A stretch of 64,000 bases of DNA from Siniperca chuatsi (lineage: Eukaryota > Chordata > Actinopteri > Centrarchiformes > Sinipercidae): positions 24,833,562 through 24,897,561 of the forward strand of contig NC_058062.1 in the NCBI RefSeq assembly GCF_020085105.1. Direction: 5' to 3'. Position numbers and translations under genes: made by a program. Of this stretch, positions 1-10,480 are shown in pieces. How positions within the stretch are numbered: the first letter of the stretch is position 1; every line of letters begins with the position of its first letter. The notes beneath the pieces are model-generated. The model did not search any database and had not been told where the DNA came from. It saw only the letters and a program-made list of their open reading frames with translations.

Positions 1-1190
1 ACGGCAGCTTCACGTGCAGACAGAACACAGTGCCAGCAGCCGCATCTCTGCATGAAAATATTTTCAACAACAAAAAAAACATCTGTCAGCAACAGAGAGC
101 TGTGTGTGAAAGGGGGTAACATGCCTACTGGTGACCAGTCCAATAGATAGTAATAACAAGAATAGGAATGGTTTAAGTGAACAAAATAATCATTAAGATA
201 ACCAATAACAACAACAGGACATACTGTAACTATGAAAAGAACTGACAGAAATGCATGTGCAATTTTACTGTCGTTAATATAATACTGCATGTTACATACA
301 TTACAAAGTAACAACAGTAGAGCTCTCCTGGTGGACCTCTGTCTCTGGCGAGCTCAGCGATTTGCATGTTGTTGTATCTCCATGGTAACGTGTAATGCTC
401 CAAACTGCACACTTTTTTCTTTTTACTTCAAATGTCGCGCAACGGACTGCGACAGATGTATGAGCAAGGTGGTCAAATTTCAAGGTACAATGTTATGACG
501 AAGTAGTATGTCCCATGCAACAGTACATATTTTGTAAGGGCAGCTGCAGTACGTACTATAAGTGAAAAGAATAAGCAATGTTTGAGCGATATGCGATTTG
601 GAACGCAGGGAAGGCCTTTCTCATTTCTCAGTTTGTACACCCTCGATTCCTTTCCTCGCCTCCTCGCCTCCTCTCCTCGTGTCTTAGTCTCTCCCACCGA
701 GATGCGAGCGGAGGAGGCGAGGAAGAGACACAAGGAGAGAGGAACAGGCATCTCTCGCCCGGAAGGTGGACGAGATCAGGCAGCAGCAGCAGGGGGCAGT
801 GACAGAAAGCTGCAGTCAAGTCAGACAGTTTCCAGCAGCCTTCAAAGAATACACAGGAAGTCACCGAAATATTTACATCCTGTTAGATCCATCTGGAAGC
901 TACCTGTAGTTTGCAGACCTGTTCGGGTAAGAAATAACGTATGTGTTCTTGATCACTGATGAAGTTGAAGCAGAAGAGATCCCCCTACTTTTCTGTGAAG
1001 ATGGACAATAAACAATAACAATAAATCTACTCTCATAGCTTTTTATTCGTTTTCGATTCGTTTACTTTGTAAATGCTCGTTTTGATAAGTGCGGAATAAA
1101 TCACCTTCATTATTGGATTATTATATTATTATTATATGAGTCTAATATCCAACAATCTAGTGTTAAATATTACAATTACAATGGGGGTTT
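1..1190. other. Intergenic sequence, no recognisable gene
   Basis: No ORF here shows a domain I recognise. Around 654-723 the strand is C/T-rich and then G/A-rich, forming a short inverted repeat (13-nt arms near 654 and 711). A GT donor-like site follows at about 915 (GGGTAAGAA), so an unrecognised first exon is possible but unsupported. AATAAA-like motifs near 1007-1024 lie in A-rich sequence and cannot be assigned. Confidence 0.5.
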
Positions 1191-1535
1191 GAGAGCTACA
1201 ACAAAGATCAAGTGACAGGATGCATGTGGACAAAAGGGCTTTAGTAACATTCTTTGCAGAAGTGATTAACAGTACAGCTGAAGTCAAAAAATGATAAAAT
1301 CCAGCTGGTTGTCAGAGCAGCAGTTAATCATTTAGGATTAATGGAACTGACATTGGAAGAAGTGAGGGACAATATGGAAGTGTGGGAAAGAGGGGGGAAG
1401 GTGGGTATAATAATCTACTACAATCCATGCAAAAGGTTAGAGTTGGATAGTCTACTAAGGATACAAGGGCAAAAGAGACAAAGTAATATGGTGTGCAGAT
1501 TTTAATGCTCACAATACAATATGGGGGTGGGGGGT

Positions 1536-1815
1536 AGAGTAGTAATTATAGTGTTAATAATAATAAATTAGTAATAATAGGAATGACAGCTATAGGAAGA
1601 ATAATGTCAGCTTTAGTAACAGAGCGATTAACAACAACTGTAGTAGCAGTTGTCAAGCAGGAAGACGGGGGCAGCAGGTGGCCCACAACCACAGATCCAG
1701 ACTCTGCAGCTCCGGAGGCAGAAATACCTGCTGAAAGCAACAGAAGGAGAGAGGAGAGAAACAAGAAAGCACAGAACTACGGGAGAGAAAAGATGTTGAG
1801 TTAGTAACATGCAGT
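1536..1815 (-). repeat. Internal fragment of the L2-like LINE 3' UTR inside the I-like LINE
   Basis: This is closely similar to the 3' UTR of the L2-like LINE copies at 5190-5460, 21200-21490 and 63180-63450, here on the minus strand. It breaks the I-like endonuclease reading frame between the WCADFNAHNTIWG motif and RDLTLVSN. The usual terminal tail of the L2 element is missing, so it is an internal fragment rather than a normal 5'-truncated insertion. Confidence 0.75.
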
Positions 1816-2390
1816 AATGGGAAAGGAACAAGGGATCTAACTTTAGTGTCTAATCCCTTGGCTGGAGTTAGTAACTGGCAAGTTTGGACAGCTGCAACAG
1901 CAGGCAGTGGTCACTACCCAGTCTCATGCTCGGTGGGAGAAAGAGTTGAAATGAGACCAGGTGGTGGAATCCCAAAGTGGGTCTTTGGGAAAGCAGATTG
2001 GGATAAGTTCCAGAAGTTTAATGAGGAAACAATGACAAGGACATCACTGGTGATATAGAAGAAATATACAGTCAGGTAAGTGCAGCAATTATTATGGCAG
2101 CAGATGGATCAATACTCAGGAGTAAAAATAGGAAGAATAGAAAACTGGTACCATGGTGGACAGAGGAGTGTTGTCAAGCTGTAAGAAACCAGAACAGAGC
2201 ATTCAGACAATTTAAAAGAACCCATAACATGCAGCATTTGAATCAGTGTAAAAAGGCACAGGCAGTGGTGAGAAGAACAGTACGCCAAGCTAAGAGGGAA
2301 AGTTGGAGAAATGTTTTTAAAAAAAATAGGAAGAACAACACCTGTGGGAGAGGTATGGGGAATGATAAAGAGGATGAGAGTGTCACAGTC

Positions 2391-3046
2391 TGTCATGTTC
2401 TCTCCACCACATCACAGCCACACCTCACCTCCTCACCTGAGTATTAATTCCCAGCACCTGTCACCCTTCGCACACCTGCACATAATCAGCCACTCCACTC
2501 ACCTATAAAACCCAGCTCCTCACGTCAGTCAGTGTCCGGTCGCGTTCATGGTGAAGGACAGAACGTTAGTTCCCCTGTAGCCTAAGAACAATTTGGACTC
2601 ACCTCGTCTAAACCTAACTATTCCCTGCAACCGCTCTTCAGTACCTCTTCCCTGGCTCCATCGTGTTCCTGTCCTCTGTGTGGTTCACTCCAGCTCCAGT
2701 CTCCGTGTTTCTCCAGTCTCCCGTGAGTGTTCACACCAGCTCCAGTCTCCGTGTATCTCCAGTCTCCTGTGAGTGTTCACACCAGCTCCAGTCTCCGTGT
2801 ATCTCCAGTCTCCCGTGAGTGTTCACACCCGCTCCAGTCTCCGTGTTTCTCTCGTCTTCTGTGGGAGTTACGTCAGTCTCCTGGCTCGAGTCGAGCTTCT
2901 CATCTGGACTTCCCACTCCGCTCCAGATCTCCGTCTAATCCAGACTTATACAGTAGCTTTCCCACCATACCCAAATCCACGTTGTTTGTGTTTAAATAAA
3001 GCACTCACGATTCTCCTTGTGTCTCCGGCCTGATCTGTCCGTAACA
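2391..3046 (+). mobile_element. Gypsy-like LTR, about 656 bp
   Basis: The segment begins TGTCATG and ends GTAACA (TG...CA boundaries). It holds a TATAAAA box at 2504-2510 and an AATAAA signal at 2995-3000, the usual order in an LTR promoter and polyadenylation unit. A 46-bp tandem repeat lies inside. Downstream is a short leader and an ORF start of the kind seen after fish Gypsy LTRs. No second LTR is present, so the element is broken. Its insertion lies within the linker region of the I-like LINE. Confidence 0.65.
2681..2863 (+). repeat. 46-bp tandem repeat, about four units, inside the LTR
   Basis: Units begin near 2681, 2726, 2772 and 2818 and share the core CTCCAGTCTCCGTGT. The two middle units differ at only a few bases; the first and last are more diverged. 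Tandem arrays of this size are common in LTR promoter regions, where they can add transcription factor sites; that role is inference here. Confidence 0.85.
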
Positions 3047-3245
3047 GAAGACCGGACCAGAAAAGAGACAAGGATGACGGCCAAAACTTCCCTCCTACAC
3101 CTGGGTGAGTTGGCCAAACGATATATCCTCAGCCTCCCTAGTCCCTTTATTGCGGTGGACGAGTTTCTACAGTCGGGGATTTTCTCCGGTAGAGTGGAAA
3201 ATTGCGAGGAGTTCCTCACGAAGTGCTTCCTCGCGTTCCTGTTAC
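3047..3245 (+). pseudogene. Start of an LTR-element gag-like ORF, truncated
   Basis: After the LTR a short leader runs to ATG at 3074, opening a frame that reads MTAKTSLLHLGELAKRY and then about 40 more residues (to FLAFLLHK). Position directly downstream of the LTR suggests the first ORF (gag) of that element. At about 3246 the sequence passes into L2-like ORF2 without changing frame, so only roughly 57 residues remain. I recognise no functional motif, so the gag assignment rests on position. Confidence 0.45.
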
Positions 3246-5718
3246 ACAAATTAAAGCAAACATCACGAAAACTTGAAAGGAAATGGCGTTCCAACAACCT
3301 GGATAGTCTTAAAACATATAGGAAGGCCCTCCAGAGCAGCTTACTACTCATCATTAATAGAGGAAAATAAAAACAACCCCAGTAACTATTAGAGAAAAAA
3401 TTCATCAAGTCCTGCCTTTAACCGGTGCCGACTTGTCTTCAAACACAGGAACCTTGGAAACAGCTGTAGAACCTGATGTGTGTTTTGGCTGCTTTGCTCC
3501 TGTCAACCTTCTTCAGTTGACTTTGACGATTAATTCATCTAAGCCATCAACCTGTCTCTTAGAGCCCATTCCAACTAGGCTGCTTAAAGACGTTTTACCC
3601 TTAGTTAGCATTTCTTTACTGGATATGATCAATCTGACTTTATTAACAGGCTATGTACGACAGTCTTTTAAAGCAGCTGTAATTAAACTGCTTCATAAAA
3701 AGCCCACTCTTGATCCAGGGGTTTTAGCCAACTATAGACCTATATCTAACCTTCCCTTTCTTTCTAAGATCCTTGAGAAAGCATTCGCCAATCAGTTGTG
3801 TGACTTTCTAAATAACAATAGTTTATTTGAGGATTTTCAGACAGGGTTTAGAGTGCATCATAGCACAGAGACAGCACTGGTGAAAATTACAAATGACCTT
3901 TTAATTGCATCAGACAATGGACTTGTCTATGTACTTGTCTTGTTAGATTTTAGTGCTGCGTTCGACACCAATGACCATCACATCCTGTTACAGAGACTGG
4001 AACATGTAATTGGCATTAAAGGAACCGCACTAAGCTGGTTTAAATCCTATCTATCAGATCGATCTCAGTTTGTACATGTTAACGGTGAGTCCTCCGTGCA
4101 TGCCAAAGTTAGTCACGGAGTTCCACAAGGTTCTGTGCTTGGACCGATTCTATTCACCTTATATATACTTCCTCTAGGCAGTATTATTAGGAAGCACTCC
4201 ATAAACTTTCATTGCTATGCAGATGATACCCAATTATATCTATCGATCAAGCCAGATGAAACTAACCAGTTAACTAAACTTCAGGCATGCCTTAAGGACA
4301 TAAAGACCTGGATGACCTGCAATTTTCTGATGTTAAACTCTGACAAAACTGAAGTTATTGTACTTGGCCCCAGACACCTCTGAGACATATTATCTAAAGA
4401 TATAGTTGCTCTAGATGGCATTGCCCTGGCCTCCAGCACCACCATAAGGAACCTTGGTGTTATCTTTGATCAGGATTTATCCTTTGACTCCCACATGAAA
4501 CAAACTTCAAGGACTGCCATTTTTCACCTACGCAACATTGCAAAAATCAGGCACATCCTGTCTCAAAATGATGCCGAAAAACTAGTGCATGCATTTGTTA
4601 CTTCTAGGCTGGACTACTGCAGTTCCTTATTATCAGGCTGCCCAAATAAGTCCCTTAAGACTCTCCAGTTGATCCAGAATGCTGCGGCACGTGTACTGAC
4701 AAGAACTAGGAAAAGAGATCATATTTCTCCAATATTAGCTTCTCTGCACTGGCTTCCTATAAAATCCTGTAGAATTTAAAATCCTTCTCCTCACCTACAA
4801 AGCTCTTAATGGTCAGGCACCATCATATCTTAAAGATCTCATAATACCATATTATCCGACTAGAACACTGCGCTCCCAGGATGCAGGGTTACTTGTGGTT
4901 CCTAGAGTCTCCAAAGTAGAATGGGAGCCAGAGCCTTCAGTTATCAAGCTCCTCTCCTGTGGAATCGGGTCCCAGTTTGGGTTCGTGAGGCAGACACCAT
5001 CTCCATATTTAAGAGTAGGCTAAAGACTTTCCTCTTTGATAAAGCTTATAGATAGGGCTGGCTTGGGTGAGTCCTAAACCATCCCTTAGTTATGCTGCTA
5101 TAGGCCTAGACTACTGGGAGACTTCCCATGATGCGCCTCTTTCCTCTCTCCTCCTCTCCCTCTCCATCTGTATGCATTTGTATTCCCATTACTGCATGTT
5201 ACTAACTCAACATCTTCTCTCTGCCGTAGTTCTGTGCTTTTTTGTTTCTCTCCTCTCTCCTTCTGTCGCTTTCAGCAGGTATTTCTGCCTCTGGAGCTGC
5301 AGAGTCTGGATCTGTGGTTGTGAGCCACCTGCTGCCCCCGTGTTCCTGCTCGACAACTGCAACTACAGTTGTTGTTATTGGCTCTGTTACTAATACTGTC
5401 ATTATTATTCCTATAGCTGTCATTCCTATTATTACTAATTTATTAATATTAACACTACAATTACTAAAAAAAAAAACCCTCTCTCATAACCTAACACGGC
5501 AGCGGCGGATGGCCGCCCACCATTGAGTCTGGTTCTGTCCAAGGTTTCTGCCTCTTAAATGAATTTTTTTCCTTGCCACTGTCACCAAATGCTTGCTCAT
5601 GGTGGGATTTGTTGGGTCTCTGTAATTAATATTATAAAGAGTACGCTCTAGACCTGCTCTATAGGAAAAGTGCAATGAGATAACTTCTGTTATGAATTGC
5701 TGCTATATAAATAAAATT
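3246..5718 (+). mobile_element. L2/Maui-like LINE, 5'-truncated copy with complete 3' end
   Basis: The copy starts within ORF2 (a linker segment reading TSRKLERKWR...), covers the RT domain and C-terminal region, then a 3' UTR with ATT-rich sequence. It ends in the fish L2 terminus (GAGATAACTTCTGTTATGAATT..., then a GCTATATAAATAAAATTGAATTG-like tail). The same family recurs at least ten more times in this window in both orientations. Truncation at the 5' end is the normal result of incomplete target-primed reverse transcription. Confidence 0.85.
3433..5023 (+). pseudogene. L2-like LINE ORF2 (reverse transcriptase), inactivated
   Basis: The frame encodes a non-LTR reverse transcriptase: [19 protein letters not shown] (finger motif), [15 protein letters not shown] (motif with the first catalytic Asp), [20 protein letters not shown], and the [10 protein letters not shown] catalytic box. 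Both catalytic aspartates of YADD remain. The frame is broken by one in-frame TGA at 4381-4383, where the sister copies read Arg or Gln codons, so a CGA-to-TGA change is likely. It is broken again by a frameshift near 4765 in SLHWLPIK. The C-terminal part continues in the next frame to TAA at 5021. It cannot produce an active protein as it stands. Confidence 0.85.
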
Positions 5719-6112
5719 GAATTGGAGCATGTAGTTCTGAGCTGTAGAGGGTTTGGGACACAGAGAGAGATGAGCAATAATCTGAGGGAGTTAGGGCTGC
5801 GGGAATTCACATTAAAAGAATTACTGAGCATGGATGAGAGAGCACAGGTCAGGGTACTGTTAGCTTTTCTAAGTTTTAAATAGGATATGATGGAAAAACA
5901 GGAATAGGGTGCTAGGGCGGCTGACATTGATGGAGGATAAAACGTAGTTCAGGGTGTGTGTGTGTGTGTGTGCAGGTTTTTTGTTTTGTTTGTTTCTAAT
6001 TTTATTTTATTTTGAAGGGATTTAGATTGTAAATCTATTGTCTGTTCTGGAGCAGAAGGTGGAGGAAATGCACCAATAAGCTGGTCGCCAACTGCCATAA
6101 AACAAGAAGAAG

Positions 6113-7067
6113 ATGTCAGAGACAAATCTAATCTCATCTGTTTTGCGGCAGTCGATCCTGCGCAGGCCTGGCTCATCTCAAACGAGCCTATCGTCCGGAG
6201 TGGCCGTGATAAGCTCTGGCTGCCGCGTCGCAGCCGTGCCCGGTGGAAAGTCGTTATGCTTTCCCAATTTTTGGCCCATGCTGATAGTGTAAGAGTGAAA
6301 TTGTGCGATGTAAACATAATTGTGCAAACATAAGTTTAGTATATTCTTACTGAACTGTTTACACATATTTACAGTACTGTTAAGTTAATGTTCTGGTATC
6401 AGGTATTGCAGCTAGTCAGCGCTGTTCAGGCAGCTGGTAGTTCATGGGGTTAAGAAAAGGTAGAGGAAGAAAAAAAGAAGGGAGAGAGGGGATCCGCGTT
6501 TTCCACACTTGCATCTTTTCCTTCTGTGCGAGAAGAGAAAAAAACAGGAAAAGTGTTTTTAGAGAAATGACACGTCCTTTCTTCTGAAGCATCACATGAA
6601 GCGACGTCCGTGGCGGCAGCTGATCACAGCTTGAAGTCAGATTTAGCAGCTGTAGAGACGTTTGATATTATTTATTAATTTTTTGCATCTGTATTTATTG
6701 ATATTCTGATTGTGAATTCATTATTTAATAACCCAGAATATGATGGCGTTTTTTGAACATTGGAAATTATTTGTTAGGCTAAATGTTTCAAAGAAAATAG
6801 AAATGATGTAACACCATGTCCTAACTGAATGTGAGTGACCGACAATCCCTGCACGTCTGTTGTCATGCAAACAAACCACGTCCCTATCAGCTGTGCTTGA
6901 GATCAGACTGGAGGCGTTAACCACTCCATAGTGAGAAGGCTACTTGCTATTTACGTTTGTGCTTTTTAAACAGAAAAGACACTTATTTTATTGTGATACT
7001 TTGATGTTTCTCTACTGGTTATTAGAGATGGTTATTTACCTTATTTACCTCATTTTGTTGTATGTGC
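6113..7067. other. Intergenic sequence without recognisable gene
   Basis: Nothing coding is supported. The stretch 6450-6560 is purine-rich (a GAGAGAGG/AAAAAAG character). 6600-6680 is mildly GC-rich and then becomes AT-rich. No splice-bounded ORF with a known motif was found. Confidence 0.5.
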
Positions 7068-7626
7068 TGTGTAGCGGCATGTGGACCCAAAAGCAGATGA
7101 CCAGGAAGCGGTATCAGGGTGAAGTATCCGGATGGCTACAGTGTTTATTAAGGGTGATGTGGTTTACAGGCAGGTACAGGCAGACCGGTAGGCAGACAGG
7201 TAAACAAATAGACAAAAGGCAGATAGGTTACCGACTGGCAGTGGTGGAAGCAGGGAAGTGAGTCCAAGGTGGCAAACAGTTCACTAGGGAGCAGGCAAAT
7301 TACATAAATCCAGAATCCAACCAAGGTCCACGGGGAACTGGGCACTGGAACCAGATACAACAAAAGGTGCACCAAACGGCAACACACACAAAGGTCAGGA
7401 ACAACACCATGTGTGACAACAATGACCCAACACTGAACAAAAACAGAGACACGGACTAAATACCCTAGGGGAGGTGAGACAACGAGACACAGGTGCAAAC
7501 AATCAAGGAAGGGCCAACAATCAAAACGGGAGCGAAAACAAAGCCAGGAAGTAAAAACACAAGACACACAAGGGAAGGAGAATACTACAAAATAAAACGG
7601 GAAATAAAAAACCTTATACTACCACA
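7068..7626 (-). mobile_element. Probable solo LTR of a fish LTR retrotransposon
   Basis: The block begins TGTGTAGCGG and ends CTACCACA on the + strand, giving imperfect TG...CA inverted termini. Its long A-rich body (repeated CAGGCAGAC/AACAAA character) resembles solo LTRs that occur widely in fish genomes in minus orientation. In the minus direction a CCCTAGGGTATTTAGT promoter-like segment lies mid-element. I could not find a target duplication, so the edges and the assignment are tentative. Confidence 0.5.
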
Positions 7627-8443
7627 TATTTAGGTTTTTGTAGAGAAGATGCGTGGCTCGCAGCCAGTTAGGACACTCCAATACAAAACTATTGACTTTA
7701 ATTCTATCCATAAGAAAAGTTAATGGGGGAAATAACAGATCATGAAAAGAAAAATCTTTCTACTAAATGAAGAACGTTGTTTGTAACTAGATGGTGAATC
7801 AGTTTCTATAAAATGTTGTGTTGTTGATCCAACATCTAAACCAATCAGCTCTTAGATCAGGGGACAGCCAGGCATTTCCTATTATGCAGTCGGTGGAGAT
7901 CAACTGCAGCATTGCAACTTTATGTGCAGAACAGTTAAGCAAGAATAATAAAAGACCTGCACCACCTGCAAGACTGTCGATATGCATATTCAAAAAATAT
8001 AGATTATCCTATACAGCTATGGACTGTCAGTACCAGATGCTGAGTAGAGCGCGGACATCTAGTTTAATAAACAGTTTCAGCACAGATAGAGCAGAAAGTC
8101 CACACTCTAATTCACCTGCTGCTGCTGTTTTTGTTTTTTGACATCATTAAATTCACTATGACATAGATGGAGCCAGCTAGCCACCTGGAGTCGGGGGCCA
8201 CCTGGAGTCACGACAAACCGCATAAACTGCAGTGGGTGCACATATAGTGTAACAAACAGTTTACGGGACTGTTGTGACTCAAGATGGCTAATGTAGCCAG
8301 TAATCTACATTGTTTCTGACTGAAAATAACCTTTTCATGTACGTCATAATAACTTTGATTTTCACAATGTAGATATTTTACACACCATGCAAAAACACAA
8401 ATTCTAATTAATCAAATTTATTTGATATATCGCCCAGCCCTAC
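7627..8443. other. Intergenic sequence ending in a DNA-element terminus
   Basis: No gene is seen. The last 20 bases (near 8424-8443, ATATATCGCCCAGCCCTA) match the terminus of a short element common in fish (TAGGGCTGGGCGATAT in reverse). The other end of this element could not be placed. The L2-like LINE tail follows directly. Confidence 0.4.
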
Positions 8444-8536
8444 TTGCATCTGTACGGCCTATATGAAAAGTGCCCTGAGATAACTTCTGTTATGAGTTGG
8501 CGCTATATAAGTAAAACTGGATTGAACTGGATTGAA
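8444..8536 (+). repeat. L2-like LINE 3' terminus
   Basis: This short fragment has the family's conserved end: AAAAGTGCCCTGAGATAACT, TATGAGTTGGCGCTATATAA, then a TGGATTGAA repeat tail. It corresponds to the last roughly 90 bp of the copy at 3246-5718, a strongly 5'-truncated insertion. Confidence 0.8.
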
Positions 8537-10240
8537 TCTGAATCTCTCGTTGTTGCTTCATCCATTGTTCAACAGCTGTAAACAGAGTCATAAGGTGGCA
8601 TGACTACGTGATAACTGAGCCGCAGCAGAGGATCAGCAGACCACCAGCCTCTTTGAGATTTGAGAAGGAAAGAACAGAGCACTGAATACATATGGATTAA
8701 AACAGTGAATATATAAAAGTAGCGCAACATGATTATCCAAATGTAACAGCAGGCATACAGCATACAAAGTAATGATTTCTGTTCCAAATGCACTTGAGTA
8801 AGACTGAAATACAACAAGAATCAAAACCAAACAGAAGAGAAGCAAACAGTTTTCCTGCACAAACAGTGCTGAAGTCTGTTTTAGGACATTATTCCTTCTG
8901 CTGGTTAGGAACAGTGAGTGTAGATTATTATCATCTTCCACCATTTTTCTGATTCATTATTATGAGATACACTGATTCAAATGAAAGGTGCCCTGTGGAG
9001 TTTTGTTGTATACAAAGTTTCTGTTTCCATTCGGTGTTTCTTCCCCCAGACTCATTGTGTGTATCCTTGAGGTCTAATAAACATGTTGAATGCATTTACA
9101 CAAAACATTTGAAATGCTGATTTTTCTTAAATATTTAAAACCTGCATTGCTTCCATCCATGTGTACTTATGTGCTTGCAGTCTTCTCTCCTGCCTTTGTT
9201 GGTGCATTGCTTTGTTTCTTGGCACGTTACCACCCACTCATAAAAGCATTGCTCCATAGCACTACTAGTCATCAAAACACCATTTGAGCATTACACTCAT
9301 GACTTTTGCATAATTTCTGGTCATATTTCATAATCACATGTGCCTCAGCCTGCCCAAGCATACAAACAAATGCATGTTAAACGAGCTACTTAAAGCCCTA
9401 TTCAGTGATCGTGCACCTTTGGTTCTGAGTTGCATCAGGTGCTCGGAGGCCAGTATACCTGCTTGCAGGTCTAGTTTTAATTTACGTTATTGTAAATAAC
9501 GTAACGGCTCCATATGAATTCATTGAGAAGGTATTAAATTATTAAGTCAAACGAGAATTGTTTGTCCCCCCATGGAGAAAGGCAGGCTCTGTACATGACT
9601 CTTATGACAGATCGAGATCACTCTTACATTTGGTTCATACATAAGAGAAAATCCTAAACCCGAGAAAATTGGTGAATGCGTCAAGTTCTCTTAAATCACT
9701 CGTACCTGCCACTTAAGAAGAGATGTGTTTGTATGAGTGATTTTTGTGGTATTTGGTGGAGACCAAACCAGAGCCAAAAGGAGATTGAATGACTTATGTT
9801 AATCTGGTGGACACAAGCATGACTCCAAAAGAATACGAATGTTGCTCCGTAACTGCTAGATGTGCAAAAAGGCCGTATCTTCTACTTTATTCGGTAGGAC
9901 CTCAGAGAGAGTAGATATGAACGCATGAGACTGGCTGTCTGTGTCCATTTTTTAACCTGAATGAACTGAAACCAACGCAGAGCTTAGTGCAAGTTAAGTT
10001 AATTTAGTTTGATTTAGTAGCAGCATTTTAAATGCAACGAATGTGTTGTCATCTTGTTGACATCTTTTCCTTATTTGTTTGTGTTTTCTTGCAAACTCTT
10101 GAGCAATTTAAATCTACTACTTTTCAACCTCGTTGGAGAATGCTAAGGTGTTCTTATTACTACCCTAAAGCCACAGCCTGTACATAAAGACCTCTACTGA
10201 AACCTAAACAATCTGTTTTCTAGCGGGGGCTTTTCATCAC
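8537..10240. other. Intergenic sequence without recognisable gene
   Basis: About 1.7 kb with no ORF of recognisable identity, no clear repeat that I can name and no tandem array. Base composition is ordinary and AT-leaning. Confidence 0.5.
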
Positions 10241-10399
10241 GCTAACTTATGCTTCCTTGCGTCCTCTCTCCTCCCGTGACCTGGAAATCATTCCCCCCTC
10301 CCCCATAATGGAGGATCTTCCAATCCCTTAAATGCACCTGGAGGAGAGAGGAGATGAGGAAGCACAGGTGTGTCCTACGCGGAAGTCTTATATCAAGTG

Positions 10400-10465
10400 G
10401 CGTGACGTCGAGATGCCGCAGCTCCACGTGTGTACAGACAATATAAGAGAACACAGTCACGTGGT
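10400..10465. promoter_or_regulatory. Cluster of CRE-like and E-box motifs
   Basis: A TGACGTC (CRE half-palindrome) lies at 10403-10409 and two perfect CACGTG E-boxes at 10425-10430 and 10458-10463, with TATAAG at 10442-10447. The three motifs sit within about 60 bp in sequence somewhat richer in CpG than its surroundings. No transcript start or gene can be linked to them, so a regulatory role is only inferred from motif clustering. Confidence 0.25.
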
Positions 10466-10480
10466 GAGGTGCAATATGAG

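Larger units (their letters stand above)
1200..6112 (+). mobile_element. I-like non-LTR retrotransposon, decayed, split by later insertions
   Basis: Four collinear + strand pieces look like one LINE. Endonuclease pieces lie at about 1310-1535, with a frameshift before a WCADFNAHNTIWG motif, and at 1816-2040 (RDLTLVSN...SGHYPV, where SDH is usual). The endonuclease-RT linker is at 2058-2390 (VPWWTEECCQAVRNQNRAF, then KIGRTTPVGEVWGMIKRM). A C-terminal zinc-finger-like segment is at 5717-5883 (LEHVVLSCRGF...LLAFLSFK, then stop). The 3' UTR ends near 6112 in a GAAGAAGA-type tail after an AACTGCCATAAAA motif typical of fish I-type LINEs. The reverse transcriptase core is absent. Gaps hold an L2 fragment, an LTR and a long L2 copy. 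The clade name rests on motif memory; the left edge is approximate. Confidence 0.7.

Noticed and set aside
582..959. 125-residue ORF with a downstream GT as an unknown first exon
   Set aside because: Low-complexity composition, no homologous motif and no partner exon could be found; not reported as a gene.
1846..2447. ORFs as novel cellular genes
   Set aside because: Their motifs (SGHYPV, WWTEECCQAV, WRNVFKK) are endonuclease and linker parts of an I-like LINE.
2681..2863. CRISPR-like array
   Set aside because: Units are contiguous with no unique spacers, and the DNA is from a vertebrate.
3433..4383. 316-residue ORF as a host gene
   Set aside because: It is the RT of an L2-like LINE with FSAAFDT and YADD motifs, continuing past a premature TGA.
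7148..7567. 139-residue Cys/Leu/Val-rich minus ORF as a membrane protein
   Set aside because: It lies entirely within an LTR-like repeat, and the hydrophobicity comes from translating its TTG/GTT-rich strand.
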